Notes: generated by a model not told the origin, from the letters alone. Shown: positions 11,276 through 23,386, counted from the first letter of the stretch. The stretch: 64,000 nt of DNA from Dactylorhiza incarnata (GCA_033032865.1 JAWHQI010000099.1:2241001-2305000); one strand, 5' to 3'. A program made the numbers and translations.

Positions 11276-12628
11276 GTAGTCCACTCTTCTACGTCCCTGG
11301 TAAGATTGCACTAACTGTGCATGAGTCTTTTGACAAGGAGACTCTAAGAACCACTGAGTCTTTTGATAAGGAGACTCTTAGAACCTCTGAGTCTTTTTAT
11401 AAGGAGACTCTTAGAACCACTGAGTCTTTTGATAAGGAGACTCTTAAAACAACTGAATCCTTTAAAATAGGGATTCTTAAAACTCTTTTATAGTAGGTGA
11501 ATGAAGAAGAAGAAAATTAGAAGAGAATAGAACACTGCTTTCAGAATTCTTCAGAAGCTGTTTCTTGAATGTTGTAGCTTCTGTTTATCACAAGATCTAA
11601 ATATGATGAACCCTTACTTACAATTGTGATGATTGCAAGGGTTATGAGCTTGATCCTGATTCTCTGCCCTTTTGTTTTCTTGATGCTATGTAATGAGGAA
11701 GATGAAGCAGTTGTGTTCTTATTTTCCTGTGTAGATAAATCTTCTTGTATATTATATTAGAGTTGAAGAGGGAAGGAAGAAGAAGAAGAACTATTTCGAT
11801 AGCCAGAATAATAATCAATTCCTTGTCTTTTTCTTCTCCCCTCAGCATACTTATTCTCTTTCATTTGCATTTGAATTTCTTTCTACTTCTAGGGTGTCCT
11901 TAGAAGGAATGTCCATTGGACAATTGATGTTGCCTTCTATCTTTGTTCCCGACCCATCCATCTGTTTTGAATAAACTTCCAAGAATGACTTTGCTGCATT
12001 ACTGGAATACTCCATTCCATTCTTGGCAATAAACAAGTAGGTGCAGAATAGTCTTCAGCTTTGTAGACCTTCTGAAAAGGTATTAGAAAGGACAACAGAG
12101 AAACTTTAATTTATGTCTGTATTCGAAGCTGCGTCAATTTCATCATTCGTCAGATTGATGCACCTCTGAGTTCTTATCGAAGTTGCTTTGAATTCCTTCT
12201 TAGCTCTGGCTGAACTAAGATGTCGACGTTGAGTAGAGTCATTATCGACGTATTCGTCGAGTTGAAGACTTGGAATTGAACTTTATCTTCTGCGTCGAGT
12301 TGAATTCGAAGTTGTGTCGACTTCTAAGATGGCTTCGACAGGTACTTCCTTCTGCGTCGAGTTCCTTACGACGTTGTGTCGACTTGATTTGATACTTTGA
12401 TAGACAAATTGAATTGCTTCGACTTTTAGTCAGAGTTGCGTCGACTTTAAGTCGAAGTTGCGTTGACTTTAAGTCGAAGTTGCGTCGACTTCCATTCGAC
12501 GCAAGTCTTAACTTAACTGATTTTTTGATTATCTTGACTTGGCCTTGACACTCTAAGGTGAGTGTGACATCCTAGGACATCTAATGACCATTTACCCTTT
12601 CTATAAATCACAAGGGTTTTTCCCAACA
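11276..12628 (-). mobile_element. LTR B, 5' part (minus strand)
   Basis: Same family as D but inverted: from TGTTGGGAAAAACCC at 12628 it reads through the TCGACGCA cluster (12150-12510) and the GAGTCTTTTGATAAGG units (11320-11460) to the point where LTR A interrupts it. Its other end is therefore outside the window. It abuts E just after the E ORF3 stop; CATTA (12629-12633) is the expected target duplication. It is not the E 3' LTR, because the E 5' LTR has a different sequence. Confidence 0.75.
12150..12510. repeat. TCGACGCA/TGCGTCGA cluster in LTR B
   Basis: Many copies of TGCGTCGACTT, GTCGACG and GTCGAAGTTGCG with irregular spacing, built on the palindrome GTCGAC. The equivalent cluster in LTR D is at about 13872-14240, on the other strand. 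Confidence 0.75.
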
Positions 12629-12669
12629 CATTACTTCTTCTCTTTTCCTTTTGGCCGCTAGCTTTCATC

Positions 12670-13686
12670 TTATGCAATCTTTGCTTGAGCAGGGAAGTCA
12701 AAATCCCCTGCTCTAAATCTGTCCAGGAGAGGCCGATTTAGAGCAATTCTTATTTGTTGCCGAACTTTGAGGGCAAGCTCAAAGTTTGTTTCAACATTAG
12801 TCTCCTCCCCCTTTCTGTCTTCTTCAAATATTTTAAGTTCAATACCTTGAGAAGCAGCTGTCACAGAGATAGATAGGGTTTGAAATGCATTTTCCAAGTC
12901 AGTCTTCAGTTCATCCTTCATTTTCTCAGCTTCTCCTATTATAGTGGATGTTGTGGACCCCACGTAATCTTCAATATGATTTGAGGCCTTCTCTATCACC
13001 TCATTAGTTTTACTGACAAAATTATTGACATAGCTCATGTCTTTCTCTGAAAGTTTGAGACTTTTGTTCATGGATCTTAAAATAGTGTTCTGAGCTACCA
13101 CTGATTTTTCTGCTAGATCAAACCATTTGGTCATCTGGCTATATAGGTAGGATGTGTCTTTCTTTATGACTTGGATTTCAGTCATTACATCGTGCTTTAC
13201 TGTTGAAACTGACTTATCTATGTATTCTTTTATTGAGGCCATATGACCATCAATTAGTGTCTTGATTGAACTTAGGATAAGTTCATTGGAATTTGTAGAG
13301 GTGGAGGGTTGCATTTCAACAATCATGCGTTGTTTGAGCTTTTCTCGCAGACTTGGGGGTTGTTCAGATACCACTGGGGGTAAACTTTTCTCTTGTAGGT
13401 CTTGATTATCACACTCAGTCAGATTGGATGGCTCCTCTGCAGGGGTGGATGAGACTGTCTCATCCAGAGCAGGGACTGTTGTATGCTCCCCCTCAGTCTT
13501 ATCATCAGTCTTGTCAGCAAACTCTGCAGAAATGATCAATGTAAGCAGTATGAACCCCATCATCATCCTCATCATCATTATTATTATTGTCATCAGCATC
13601 TTCATCATCAGATAACTTCTTTTGCTGCTCCCCCTCCGATAGGGCATCTATCTTTTCTTGATCAGTTGAATCCAAGAAGTCTTGGG
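12670..13686 (-). pseudogene. E ORF3, C-terminal part (coiled-coil rich)
   Basis: After solo LTR D the ORF3 frame resumes (first codons at about 13686) and runs to a stop at 12670. An acidic Asp/Asn-rich stretch is encoded near 13560-13620; within or beside it a one-base shift moves the frame to the long open part. The remaining about 270 residues are rich in heptad-like Lys/Glu/Leu/Ile patterns (IKTLIDGHMASIKEYID, NEVIEKASNHIEDYV), consistent with coiled coils. I see no strong membrane segment. It resembles the extra 3' ORF (often called env-like) of some Sireviruses by position only; function is unknown. Confidence 0.6.
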
Positions 13687-13691
13687 AGTTA

Positions 13692-15265
13692 TGTTAGGAA
13701 AACCCCCTTTTGGTTTAACTTAACAAATTATGTATAGGTGATTTTACTTCCTAGGAGTATTACCCTCATTGTATAGTAAGGGTAAATTGGTCATTAGATG
13801 TCTTAGGATGTCACACTCACCTTAGAGTGTCAAGGCCAAGTCAAGACAATCACAAAATAAGTTAAGTTAAGACTTGCGTCGAATGAAAGTCGACGCAACT
13901 TTGGCTTGATGTTGATGCAACTCGGACTAGACGTCTAAGCAACTTATTCAGCCTGTCGAAGTATAAGTCAAGTCGACGCAATGTCAAAAGGAACTCGACG
14001 CAGAAGGTAGAGCTTGTCGAAGACATCCAAGAAGTCGACGCAACTTTGACTATAATTCAACGCAGAAGTCAAAGCTCAATTCCAAGTTTTCAACTCGACA
14101 GATACGTCGATAAGGAATCGACGTAACGTCAATATCTGAGTTCAGCCAGAGTTAAGAATTAATTCAAAGCTACTCTTATGTGAACTCAGAGGTGCATCGA
14201 TTTGAAGAATGATGAAGTCGACGCAGCATCGATACAGTCAGAAAAGGAAGCTTTTTCTGGTTTCCTTATCTGACCTTTTCAAAAGGACCAAAAGGCTAGA
14301 GACAGTTCTCCAACGGCTCGTTTATTGCCATGAATGGAATGGAGCTTTCTAGAACACAGCAAAATCATTCTTGGAAGATATTCAAAATTGATGGACTGGT
14401 CGGGAACAAAAGAGGAAAGGATAATTATGTGTCCAAAAGAATTCCTTATCAGGAACAACCCAATAAAAGAAAGGATTTGAAATCCCAATCATACAGAATA
14501 AGTATAATGTAGGGGAGAATAGGGTGTTCATCTTGTCTGTGGAATAGGGTGTTCATCTTCCTCCTCCTCAAACCCTAAGACAAGAATAAGTCTTCTTTCA
14601 ACATAATGAAAAGATACCAGCTGCTTCTTTTTCTTCATCTTACAGCATTTGTTTACAAGGAGTACTTACAGAAAAGGATCAATTCAAATAACCCTTGCAA
14701 TCATCACAATCATAAACAAGGGTTCATCATTTCAGATCCTGTGAAAGACAGAAGCTGCGGAAGTGCTTCTAAAGAATTCTGAAAGACAGAATTCTATTTT
14801 CTTCTTCCTCCTTTCTTCTCACTCTTCCTTCAATTGTAAAGAGTTTTATTAATCCCTCTTCCAAAGGAATCAGTGGTTCTAAGAGTCTCCATATCAAAAA
14901 ATTCAGTGGTTCTAAGAGTCTCCTTATCAAAAGACTCAGTGGTTCTAAGAGTCTCCTTATCAAAAGACTCAGCCACAGGTTGTGCAATCCTACCAGGGAG
15001 GTAGAAGAGAGGAGTACCCACATTTTGGGGAACCTCTATAAAATTCATGTGTCTTTGTGTGTGATTTTATGTGCTGTCCATACTTTAGTTTTTCTGTGTT
15101 TTATATTTCCAACAATATGTTTATACTTTATTCTGTCTTTGGTATTGCTGGTTGCATAATCACTTAGTGTTTTTATTGTGTGTGCATAAATAGGATAGAA
15201 AATATTTAAAACTCTATTCACCCCCACCCCCTAGAGAATACTCAGAGGCACACAGTGCACTTTCA
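13692..15265 (+). mobile_element. Solo LTR D with perfect TSD
   Basis: A 1574-bp LTR running from TGTTAGGAAAACC to GTGCACTTTCA, flanked on both sides by AGTTA (13687-13691 and 15266-15270). No internal sequence is present, so it is a solo LTR left by recombination between two LTRs. It splits E ORF3; removing it and one AGTTA gives a readable junction. It has the TCGACGCA cluster (about 13872-14240), and three AGTCTCC(T/A)TATCAAAA units at 14880-14970. Confidence 0.92.
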
Positions 15266-15270
15266 AGTTA

Positions 15271-16381
15271 TCAGGAATAATACTCAACCTTCTTTCAAGA
15301 TTAAAGATAATTTGATCAACCTTACACTGTAAATCACCAGGAGAATCCAATTGCTCCTCATCATTCCTTACTGAATAAGCAGGCACATTATGTGCATTAA
15401 TATCAACTTGTACTTACAGACGATTAGGAGCATCAGTTTGATCTTCAATATGATCTCCTTCATTTCCATCTTGCTTCTCTTTAGCAGCATCATCATCCTT
15501 ATTCTTCTCATTCTCATGATCTTCATGAACCACTTTATCTTGATTGCTTACTGATCCTAGACCATCATCAGCTGGAACATTCTCTGCAGGATCCAAGTCT
15601 AAATCCGAACAGACCATTCTAACCTTCTTGTGTCCTTTAGTTAACTTTCTTTTCTTATCCTTTATTTTAGAGGGCTAACTCATGGGGAGCACCCTTGTGA
15701 ACCTATCCAGAGTTCTAATATCCATTCTCTTTAGGTAATGGAGATTTGATCCTTTTGAGCTATCAAATTCTTCAGGATATGTATTCAGAAGGTAGAGAGA
15801 TAGAAGTCTTCCCAAGTTTGGAGTCTGCATACATTCTTTAATTCTTTGGAAGACCACAGCAGCCCATGAGGTCTTTTTCTTCATGACCACTCTTATCATC
15901 AACTCAAATATGTATTTTGATATGGTGTCATGAGAACCAGGTTTGCACATAATAGCTTTGCCCACTATGTCAGATAGAAGCATTCCTATTTTGTTGAATA
16001 GCTTCCTCATTAGTGAGCCTATTTTGGCATCACTATATTCACACCATTTTAGAGTATTCTCTTCGTCCTTTTCAGAAATATTTTCTTCCTCATCATGACT
16101 GCATGAGGGCAAGTGTAGGGCTTTCTCCAACTTTCTTGTATATATCCTAATCTTTACACTTTCAGTCTTGGACTTCAGAGAAGACTTGGAAGAAGATAAC
16201 CTAGCATTGTTGGTTCCATAACTTCAGTTCTGAGAATCACAGTGGGTTCTGACAGAAGATATTCCAATCCTTGCGCTTCTAGGAGTTGAATCACTTGCTT
16301 TATCTCAGCTTGAGCATGTTGAAATCCATTCCTTATTATTTCATAGTCTTTCAAGAGATCCTTTGAAATCTTTGGCGCCAT
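15271..16381 (-). pseudogene. E ORF3, N-terminal part
   Basis: Starts at the ATG at 16381 (MAPKISKDLLKDYEII). A frameshift at about 16140-16175 moves to the 16130-15675 frame (ENTLKWCEYSDAKIG, SWAAVVFQRIKECM), which ends at a stop but continues in the same frame at 15617-15414 with a very acidic stretch (NEKNKDDDAAKEKQDGNEGD). A TAA at 15414-15416 interrupts, and the frame then stays open to solo LTR D. So ORF3 was a protein of roughly 700 residues before decay. It does not match a family that I recognise with confidence. Confidence 0.55.
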
Positions 16382-16873
16382 TCTTTGATAAGAATGATTC
16401 GCTGAGATGGGGGGGGGGGGGAGGAAGGGTATCTTGACAGCTGAGTAGGGTTTTGGGTGTGTAAGTGATTTAATCAACATTGCTCTATTTATAGGGGTAC
16501 TATTTAAGTTTTCCTTAGAGAGAGATGTTATTTTGACTTAGTATTTAGTTGATTTAATTAACCTATCCCGTCTTAGAGGATCCACTGAGATGGAGAACTA
16601 AACCGCTGGGACAAGGTAATATTAACCGTTGAGACGACTTAGCTGTCTCAGCGGTTCAGTTGAGACTTTCTCAGCTAAACACACTACCTAGCAGTGAACC
16701 CTTTTAAATTGGATTGATTGTCTCCCTAATCATGTCACTAAGTGTTTCTAAGTATCAACATATCCTAGCAAAGCTTAAGATACAAAATAACAGGATGATA
16801 AACAATATGAAATGTTGATGACTATTTAATATTCAACATTCCTAGCTCAATTTTGAATAAATAAAACTTATCC
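16382..16873 (-). other. E spacer between pol and ORF3, with LTR-type palindromes
   Basis: A non-coding interval with a run of 13 G (16409-16421) and, at 16567-16675, GATCCACTGAGATGG, AACCGCTGGGAC, CCGTTGAGACG, GTCTCAGCGGTTC and related motifs. The same motifs occur in the E 5' LTR (29985-30180), so an LTR-type cis cluster sits just ahead of ORF3. It could act as an internal promoter or binding region; that is inference. Confidence 0.55.
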
Positions 16874-17476
16874 TCATCCAATGGCTTTTTTAAAGATATT
16901 AGCAACTTGATTGTCAGTGGAGACATGTTCAAGGAAGATATCTTTACTTTCTACATATTCTCTAATAAAAAGATACCTGATTTCTATATGCTTAGTCCTG
17001 CTATGAAAGACAAGATTCTTAGCAATAGATATTGCACTGGATGGGTCACAAAATAGTGGAGAGTGACTTACCTTAAGGTTGTAGTCATGTAGCTGGTGAT
17101 GTATCCACAGAATTTGTGCACAACAGCTCCCTGCAGCAATGTACTCAGACTCAGCTGTGGATATTCCCAAACTAGTCTGTTTCTTGCTACTCCATGAGAT
17201 CAATCTCCTGCCTAAGAATTAACAAGTTCCACTAGTACTCTTCCTATCTTCATTGCATCCTGCAAAATCCGTATCTGAAAATCCAATTAGTTCAAAATCA
17301 TTGTTCTTATGGTACCAAAGGCCAAGATGTTGGCTGCCTTTAAGGCGTCTAAAAATCCTCTTTGCGGCTGAGTAATGAGATTCCTTAGGGCATGCTTGAT
17401 ACCTAGCACAAACATATGTTGCATACATAATATCTGGTCTACTAGTAGTCAGATATAACAGGATCCAATTATGCAC
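16874..17476 (-). pseudogene. E RNase H region
   Basis: Two open stretches in one frame (17476-17219 and 17203-16874) separated by a short stop-containing gap. Motifs: [50 protein letters not shown], the aspartate in LFCDPSSAI, and FHSRTKHIEIRYLFIRE. The expected N of the DNxSA motif is changed. The end at 16874 is the pol stop. The frame differs from that of the reverse transcriptase, so there is a frameshift near 17460. Confidence 0.8.
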
Positions 17477-18252
17477 CTGTACATGGATTCATCAAAGGGT
17501 TTACGCTTCTCATCCTTGTCCAGGGAAATATTGGACCCCATGGGAGTTTTCATGGTTGAAGTAGATTCCATCCCAAACTTCTTGATAAGCTCTCTAGTGT
17601 ACTTGGTCTGAGAGATAAATATCCCTTCATCAGATTGTTTCACTTGGAGTCCTAAGAAGTACTTGAGCTCTCCTATACTGCTCATCTCAAACTCCCCCTG
17701 CATAAGATTGGCAAACCTTTTGCAAAGGTTGTCATCAGTAGACCCAAAAATTATGTCATCAACATAAATTTGGACTATGAGACACTTGTCATTTGTTTCC
17801 CTAAGAAACAATGTACTATTTATCTTTCCCCTCAAGAACTTGTTCTTGATGAGAAAGCTAGACAAGGTCTCATACCAGGCCCTAGGGGCTTGCTTTAGAC
17901 CATATAAATTTTTTCTAAGTAAATAAACATGGGAGGTTAGAGTTGGATGAACAAAACCTGATGGATGTTCCACATTTACCTCTTCCTTCAAATTTCCATT
18001 TAGAAAAGTTGACTTGACATCTATCTGGTATACCTTGAACCCCTTGTGGGCAGCATAGGCAAGGAATAATCTTATTGCCTCTAATCTTGCAACTGGGGCA
18101 AAGGTTTGGTCAAAGTCTGTACCTACTTCTTGCATATATCCTTTGGCTACCAGTCTTTCTTTGTTCTTGATGATGACACCATTCTCATCTAGTTTGTTCA
18201 TGTAGATCCACTTGGTGCCAATTATGTTGTGTCCTTGTGGTTTTGGCACCAA
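17449..18252 (-). pseudogene. E reverse transcriptase
   Basis: 267 codons covering most of the copia reverse transcriptase: [43 protein letters not shown], and the active-site [10 protein letters not shown]. It extends to the MYRCIIGS block and then shifts frame into the RNase H part. This segment contains no internal stop. Confidence 0.85.
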
Positions 18253-19169
18253 CTTCCATATTTTGCACCTTTTGAATTGTTGTAGCTCCTCTTACAAAGC
18301 TTGAATCCATAAGGTATCTTGGTTAGCTTCCTCAAATTTCTTGGGCTCAATTTGAGATAGGAAGCTTATGAATAGAGCTTCATTATGAGCCCTGCTTCTG
18401 GTGATCACCCTTTGTTACTCATCTCCAATAATCAAGTGCCTTGGATGATCCCTCAGATGCCTGGTTGCTGTAGGCAATCTGTCAGCATCCTGCTGCACTT
18501 CCTCGGGAGCAGCAGGTTCTTCAACAACCTGCTCATCTTCATCTTGAAGTGCTTCAATCTCTGAATTGATTCTGCTAGAGCTGGGTGTGTCTTGTATAGA
18601 CAGCTCTTGTATCTTCTTATCATTTCCTATCAAAACGGGAGAGCTGAACCAGCCCTAATAAAGTAGGCTAGTCTCATCAAAGACAATATGCATGGATTCC
18701 TCAACCATAAGAGTCTTCTTGTTGAATACTCTATAGGCTCTACTATATGATCTATATCCAACAAGAACACCAACATTGCATTTTTCAGCAAACTTTGTCA
18801 GTTGGAATTTTTAATTATTTAAAATGTAGCATTTGCAACCAAAGATTCTAAAATATGAAATTGTTGGTTGTTTGCCTTTCAGAATCTCATATGGGGTTTT
18901 CCAAGGGCCTTATCGATGGAAGCTCTATTTATAACATAACAAGCAGTATTGACTACCTTAGCCCAGAAATATTCTAGGAGTGAGGAGTCATTAAGCAATG
19001 TTCTACCAGCTTGTATCAAGGTCTTACTCCGACTCTCAGCCACACCATTTTGTTGTGGAGTCCTTGGGGAGGAAAACTCTTGGGCGATACCAAATTCTTG
19101 ACAAAACTTTGTCTTGGCCCCAGATTGAAATTTTGTACCATGGTCAATTCTAGTTTTAACCGCAGTACA
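18253..19169 (-). pseudogene. E integrase C-terminal half and linker, degraded
   Basis: Past a TAA at 19170 the integrase frame continues with an aspartate in RIDHGTKF and a glutamate in NGVAESRSK (the usual RK after the glutamate is altered), then the ACYVINRA block, before a frameshift near 18905. A proline/glutamate-rich linker with RHLRDHPRHLIIGDE (18633-18415) leads to the reverse transcriptase. Several stops and shifts make this the most decayed part of E pol. Confidence 0.75.
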
Positions 19170-19933
19170 TTATAGTTCATTCTGAATTTCCTTGACAAAG
19201 TTTATAAAGATATCTAAAGTATCTGATTTCTTCTTAAGGAAGAATACCCATGTATACTTTGAGTGATCATTAACAATCACTAAAGTATACAACTTCCCAC
19301 CTAGGCTTTGAATGGGCAAAGGACCAAACAAGTCCATATGCAACAAATATAGACATCTTTCAATGTCTTTGGAGCCAATGCTTTTAAAGGTGGCCCTAGT
19401 TTGCTTACCCATTTGGTATGCATTACAAGGATCACTTTTAACACATTTTAAATTTGGATTATTCCTGACAAGGTTTTTAGAAAATAATCTATACATTGTC
19501 TTGTAGTAAATGTGGACAAGTCTCTTGTGCCATTGAACACAAAGAGACTCACTCTCATTAGCTACAAGACATACACGAGAAAAAGAACTATTGCAAATAA
19601 AGTCTAAGCAATAAAAATTCCCACTCCTAGTGCCTGAGAGAATGACCTCTAAGTCAATTGACTTTTTGATCAAGCACTTGTCATTGTGGAATTCAATGAC
19701 ATGGCCCAAGTCATATAGTTTACTTATGCTTACAAGATTGCGATGCAACCCTTCAATATAAGCTACCCTTGTTATTGAAACTATGCCATTGATAATCATA
19801 CCATATCCTTTGGTGACTCCTCTATCAGAACCTTCAAAGATTACTTTTGGTCCCTTCTTCACAGGAGTGTAATCCTGCAGAAGACTCCTAGTTCCTGTCA
19901 TATGCCTTGAGCACCCACTATCCAAGTACCAAA
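19170..19933 (-). pseudogene. E protease and integrase N-terminal half
   Basis: Starts at the protease active site WYLDSGCSRHMTG, exactly where solo LTR C entered. It then carries the zinc-binding region (WHKRLVHIYYK...CNAYQMGK, with the usual GHA changed and a Cys spacing CNAYQ in place of CxxC) and the first catalytic aspartate (LHMDLFGPL) with the NDHSKYTWVFFLKKKSD block. The frame is open for 251 codons. Confidence 0.85.
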
Positions 19934-19977
19934 TGTTGGAACAACCCTATTTCTGATTTGGGCTAGGATCACTATCT

Positions 19978-21266
19978 TGATGGAGACGACGCACCACCAT
20001 ATGTTCGTGACCAGTTCATTGACGACGCCGACTCAACGCACTATTTTGATCGCTGCCGCAACACTACATTTGAAGACTTTGATGGACGATGCCGCAACAA
20101 CAATCATGATGTGCGCCATCGCCGCGACAACCATTTTGAAGAACGCCATCGCCGCACCATCACGACGAACGCCATCGCCGTTACAACCTTCGTCAGCGGC
20201 GCAAGATTATTAATTTATAATTATAATTATTTTATTATAATTATTAATTAAAATTTTATCTAGCTTTGTCTTTTATTTTTGGACTTGTTTATGTCCATGT
20301 TTATTTTAATTTTGGACTGCGTTTAGCCATGCCTATGTTATTTTAATTTCGGACTGCGTTTAGCCATGTTTGTTGGCTAGCCTATAAAAGGCCATCTTGT
20401 ATTAGATTTTTGATTATTGAATGATAAGAATTTTGAAACCCTAAAGCCTCCTTCCTCTCTCTAGCCGAACTCCCTCCTTCCCCCTCTTGAAATTTCGGCC
20501 CCCTCTCTCCCTCTCTTCCTCTCATTTTCGTTCTCCTCTATGACTCTTTCTCACATCCCTCTCTCTTTTCTCTCTTGCTTGCAACACGAAGGATCTTCTA
20601 TCCTTTTTTTTTCTTTCAAAGAATTCGGCCAACCAAAGTCTTCCTCTTTGAAGATTTCATTCAAGGTGCTTGGTGCTAGTTCGTGTGGATCTTGGATCCG
20701 GCGTGAATCGAATACGGTGGACGAGTTTCTCTCCAAATGATGCATCTCCGGTGGAACCGTTGAAGAACGATTTGGGCGAGTGCATGCTTGAGGATAATCT
20801 CATCTCAAGCGGGGTAACGAAATTTCTACTCGTGAGGTTTTCCCTCTTGTTATTTTCTTGTGGTGGTAAATTTTGGCGTGATCTTCGAATCACTTGGATG
20901 ATCGTGGTTTTCTTCGATTGATTTGTGTGATCTTCTTATTTCTTTAATTTTCGAAGAGGATTGACGAACCTCGACTTTTTGTTGGGAGAGATCTACCCTT
21001 TTTGAATCGTAATTTTTGGTAGATCTCTTTTGGTACAACTCAAGCTCGTTCGGACCGGGTGGGTTCTTTTAGTCGGGAAGAATATTGGTCAATAGCCATC
21101 TATTCAACCTCTAGCGGCCTGACTACCCATACGTTAGCATCTAATTGATAAATATTACGTTGCATGTACGTTGCGAGTAATTTTGTGCGAGTGTAAAGTT
21201 TGGAAGTGTTGAGGGAGAACGCGTGCGTATTCGTAGCGATCGTTTCGGAGAGCGTAGCCTGCATCA
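19978..21266 (+). repeat. G 5' LTR (1289 bp)
   Basis: Matches 23387-24696 with scattered substitutions and small indels. TATAAAAG is at 20383-20390. The first 240 bp are GC-rich with CGCCATCGCCG units; the middle has a CT-rich leader-like part. It ends GCCTGCATCA. Confidence 0.9.
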
Positions 21267-21267
21267 A

Positions 21268-21285
21268 TTTGGTATCAAAGCGAGG
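21268..21285 (+). other. G primer binding site
   Basis: TTTGGTATCAAAGCGAGG begins two bases after the 5' LTR; TGGTATCA-AAGC fits initiator tRNA-Met with one change from TGGTATCAGAGC. Confidence 0.75.
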
Positions 21286-21689
21286 TTTGTGTCAATTTCT
21301 TAATTGACGCATTCCTTAAATTTCTTAGAACGCCGGCACACACATTCTTCACACGATTTCGTGTTCAAAATTTCGAAATTTCAAAACAATTTAATTACTG
21401 GTCTGCGAATAGCGGCCTAAAAATTTATTTCTCTGCGAAAATCGAAAAAAACAATTCTGGGAATTCTACATATTTTATCTGTAAGAAAATCAAAAAAATA
21501 ATTTCATTACCCTAGTTATTAGGCGGGAATAAAATTAGATTTCATAAAATTTGGCCTGTTTAAAAATTCTGGTCTGCGAGTAGCGGCCTTAAAATTTTTT
21601 ATTTTTCAGCGAAAATAAAAAAAAATTTGCAAATCTGCGTACTATTTTCTAAAGGAAAATAAATTAAAAAACAAATTTAAAATCTGGAA

Positions 21690-21910
21690 TGTTAAATTCA
21701 AAATTTTGAAATTCACAATTCAAATTCAAAATTCAAAATTTTGAAATTCAAATTCAAAATTCAAATTTTTGAAATTCAAAATTCAAATTTTTGAAATGCA
21801 AAATTCAAATTTTTTGAATTTCAAATTCAAATTTTTTATATTCAAAATTCAAATTTTTGAAAATCAAATATTTCTGGAAATTCAAAATTTGAATTTTGAA
21901 TTTTTTTTTC
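21690..21910. repeat. AT-rich (AATTCAAATTTTTGAA)-type repeats in G leader
   Basis: Degenerate units of TTCAAATTTTTGAAATTC, self-complementary, so the leader could fold into many small hairpins. No coding potential is visible. It lies between the primer site and the gag fragment. Confidence 0.7.
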
Positions 21911-21972
21911 ATGTGTTCTAGTTAGAACGTTTGTGCACTTAGACTCGTATTGTCACTCCACTCACTACGAGT

Positions 21973-22251
21973 ATGACCTCTGACGTGAATGTTTCCCTTA
22001 GACAAAGGAATCGTTCAGTTGCTGAATACATGTGCCATTTTGAGGACATGATGGTTAGGTGTGATATTAGGGAGATGCCTGAGATAACCCTCTCACGGTT
22101 TCGTAGGGGGCTTAATCCCGACATTCAAGGTAAACTCCTCTGCTACTGTCACACTGACCTAGACACTTGCTATAATGTCGCGTTGGAAATTGAGAAGCAC
22201 CTAGCTCACAAGTCTAGGACTCGTTCGTTTGAGAAGGGAAATCCATCTTAG
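21973..22251 (+). pseudogene. G gag fragment
   Basis: 92 codons matching the core of gypsy gag (RSVAEYMCHFEDMMVRCDI, TLSRFRRGLNPDIQGKL, then a basic tail). This is the region that forms the capsid. The N-terminal gag and zinc knuckle are absent, and a stop comes at 22251. Confidence 0.75.
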
Positions 22252-22259
22252 GACCTTCC

Positions 22260-22465
22260 CCCTCTTTACCCCTGAGAGATAAGGACTCATTCTGGTCCGC
22301 TGACTCGAACTCGGTAGCTATCACAGTTAGGGATGCCATGAACCCGCGTGGTGAGAGTATTCTGGTCTGTGAGGGTCGTCCCACAAATGTTATACATGAT
22401 GCGGGGGCATGTCTGACCTCCATACTGTCGAGTGCCCTGCTCCGTCAGCGACCTCGGTCTAAGTA
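22260..22465 (+). pseudogene. G protease fragment
   Basis: A frame runs from 22280 to about 22465 with VCEGRPTNVIHDAGACLTSIL, which resembles the start of gypsy retropepsin (usually VIVDGGSCTN or similar). The catalytic triad reads D-A-G here, not D-S/T/G-G. It is cut off by a stop soon after. Confidence 0.5.
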
Positions 22466-22493
22466 AAGTCTCCTCCAAAATGTTCCGATCTAG

Positions 22494-23126
22494 TTGTTGA
22501 CTTTTCTGAAAAATTCTAAGTTAGTGTCGTTGATTGCGCCGACCGCTGACGGCGATGTCATTATTCAGGAAGATCATAGCGTTGATGAGGAGGTGGGTTA
22601 CCCTAGTGATATGGATGAGGATCTCCCCTCTGATCCAATTTTAAAATTGTCCGTTGATGCTGATATGGATGATGATCTCCCCTCTGATCTCACATGTCCA
22701 CACATTTCTAACGAACCACCAAATCGATTTACCAGTCTAGCGCCGAATGAAATCGTGTACGGTTATAAGGCAGCAGTGCCACTTGACTTGATTATGTTAC
22801 CTTCATCTTATGAGTCAAGTCAATTTGCACAAGACTTTGCCTCTCACGTTCATAATTTACATAAGCACATTAAGGACACGCTAGCTACTCAATACACATA
22901 TTATCAACCTTATGCTAACGTACATAAGAGAGCGTCTCACTTGAAAGTTGGCGATTTGGCTATGGTACGTCTCATCCACGAACGGTTGCCTTCGGGCACC
23001 ATAAAAAAGTTAGCAAATCGGCGAGCGGGTTCTTTTCAAATCTTAAAGCGATTAGGAGAAAACGCTTTTATTTTGGAGTTACCCACTGATTGGGAATCTC
23101 CCCTATTTTCAATGTTTCGGATTTAA
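22494..23126 (+). pseudogene. G integrase C-terminal part joined to short unrelated frame
   Basis: From about 22725 the protein is the C-terminal end of gypsy integrase: SLAPNEIVYGYKAAVPLDL, the long helix before VHKRASHLKVGDLAMVRL and the SH3-like barrel GSFQILKRLGENAFILELP. The first about 75 residues repeat an acidic unit (DMDEDLPSDP, DMDDDLPSDL) and may span the deletion junction. No catalytic core is present, and I see no chromodomain. Confidence 0.75.
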
Positions 23127-23371
23127 CGTCATATATTTCTCCACCACTTGAATTAACCGACTGTCCGTTTGGTTCCACTACATTTCTAATGGGTTGGGGG
23201 TGAGCTTGTGCCCAGTTCGCTCTCTTCTTCGGTTTCTACTGGAGGTACGTCTATTGTTGATGATGAAACTTTTTCTCCTTATTTGCCTAACGCATTTCCA
23301 AGGGTTCCACAGACCTTTGCTGTGTCTTACAGGTGTTTTTTGATGTCCCACTCATCGGTGATGAATGATTT

Positions 23372-23386
23372 TGAGTGGAGGAGGAT
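23372..23386 (+). other. G polypurine tract
   Basis: GAGTGGAGGAGGAT lies directly before the 3' LTR start TGATGACG, the expected site for plus-strand priming. Confidence 0.7.

Noticed and set aside
11276..12628. LTR B as the missing 3' LTR of element E
   Set aside because: B matches D, not the E 5' LTR, in its start region, motif cluster and end section.
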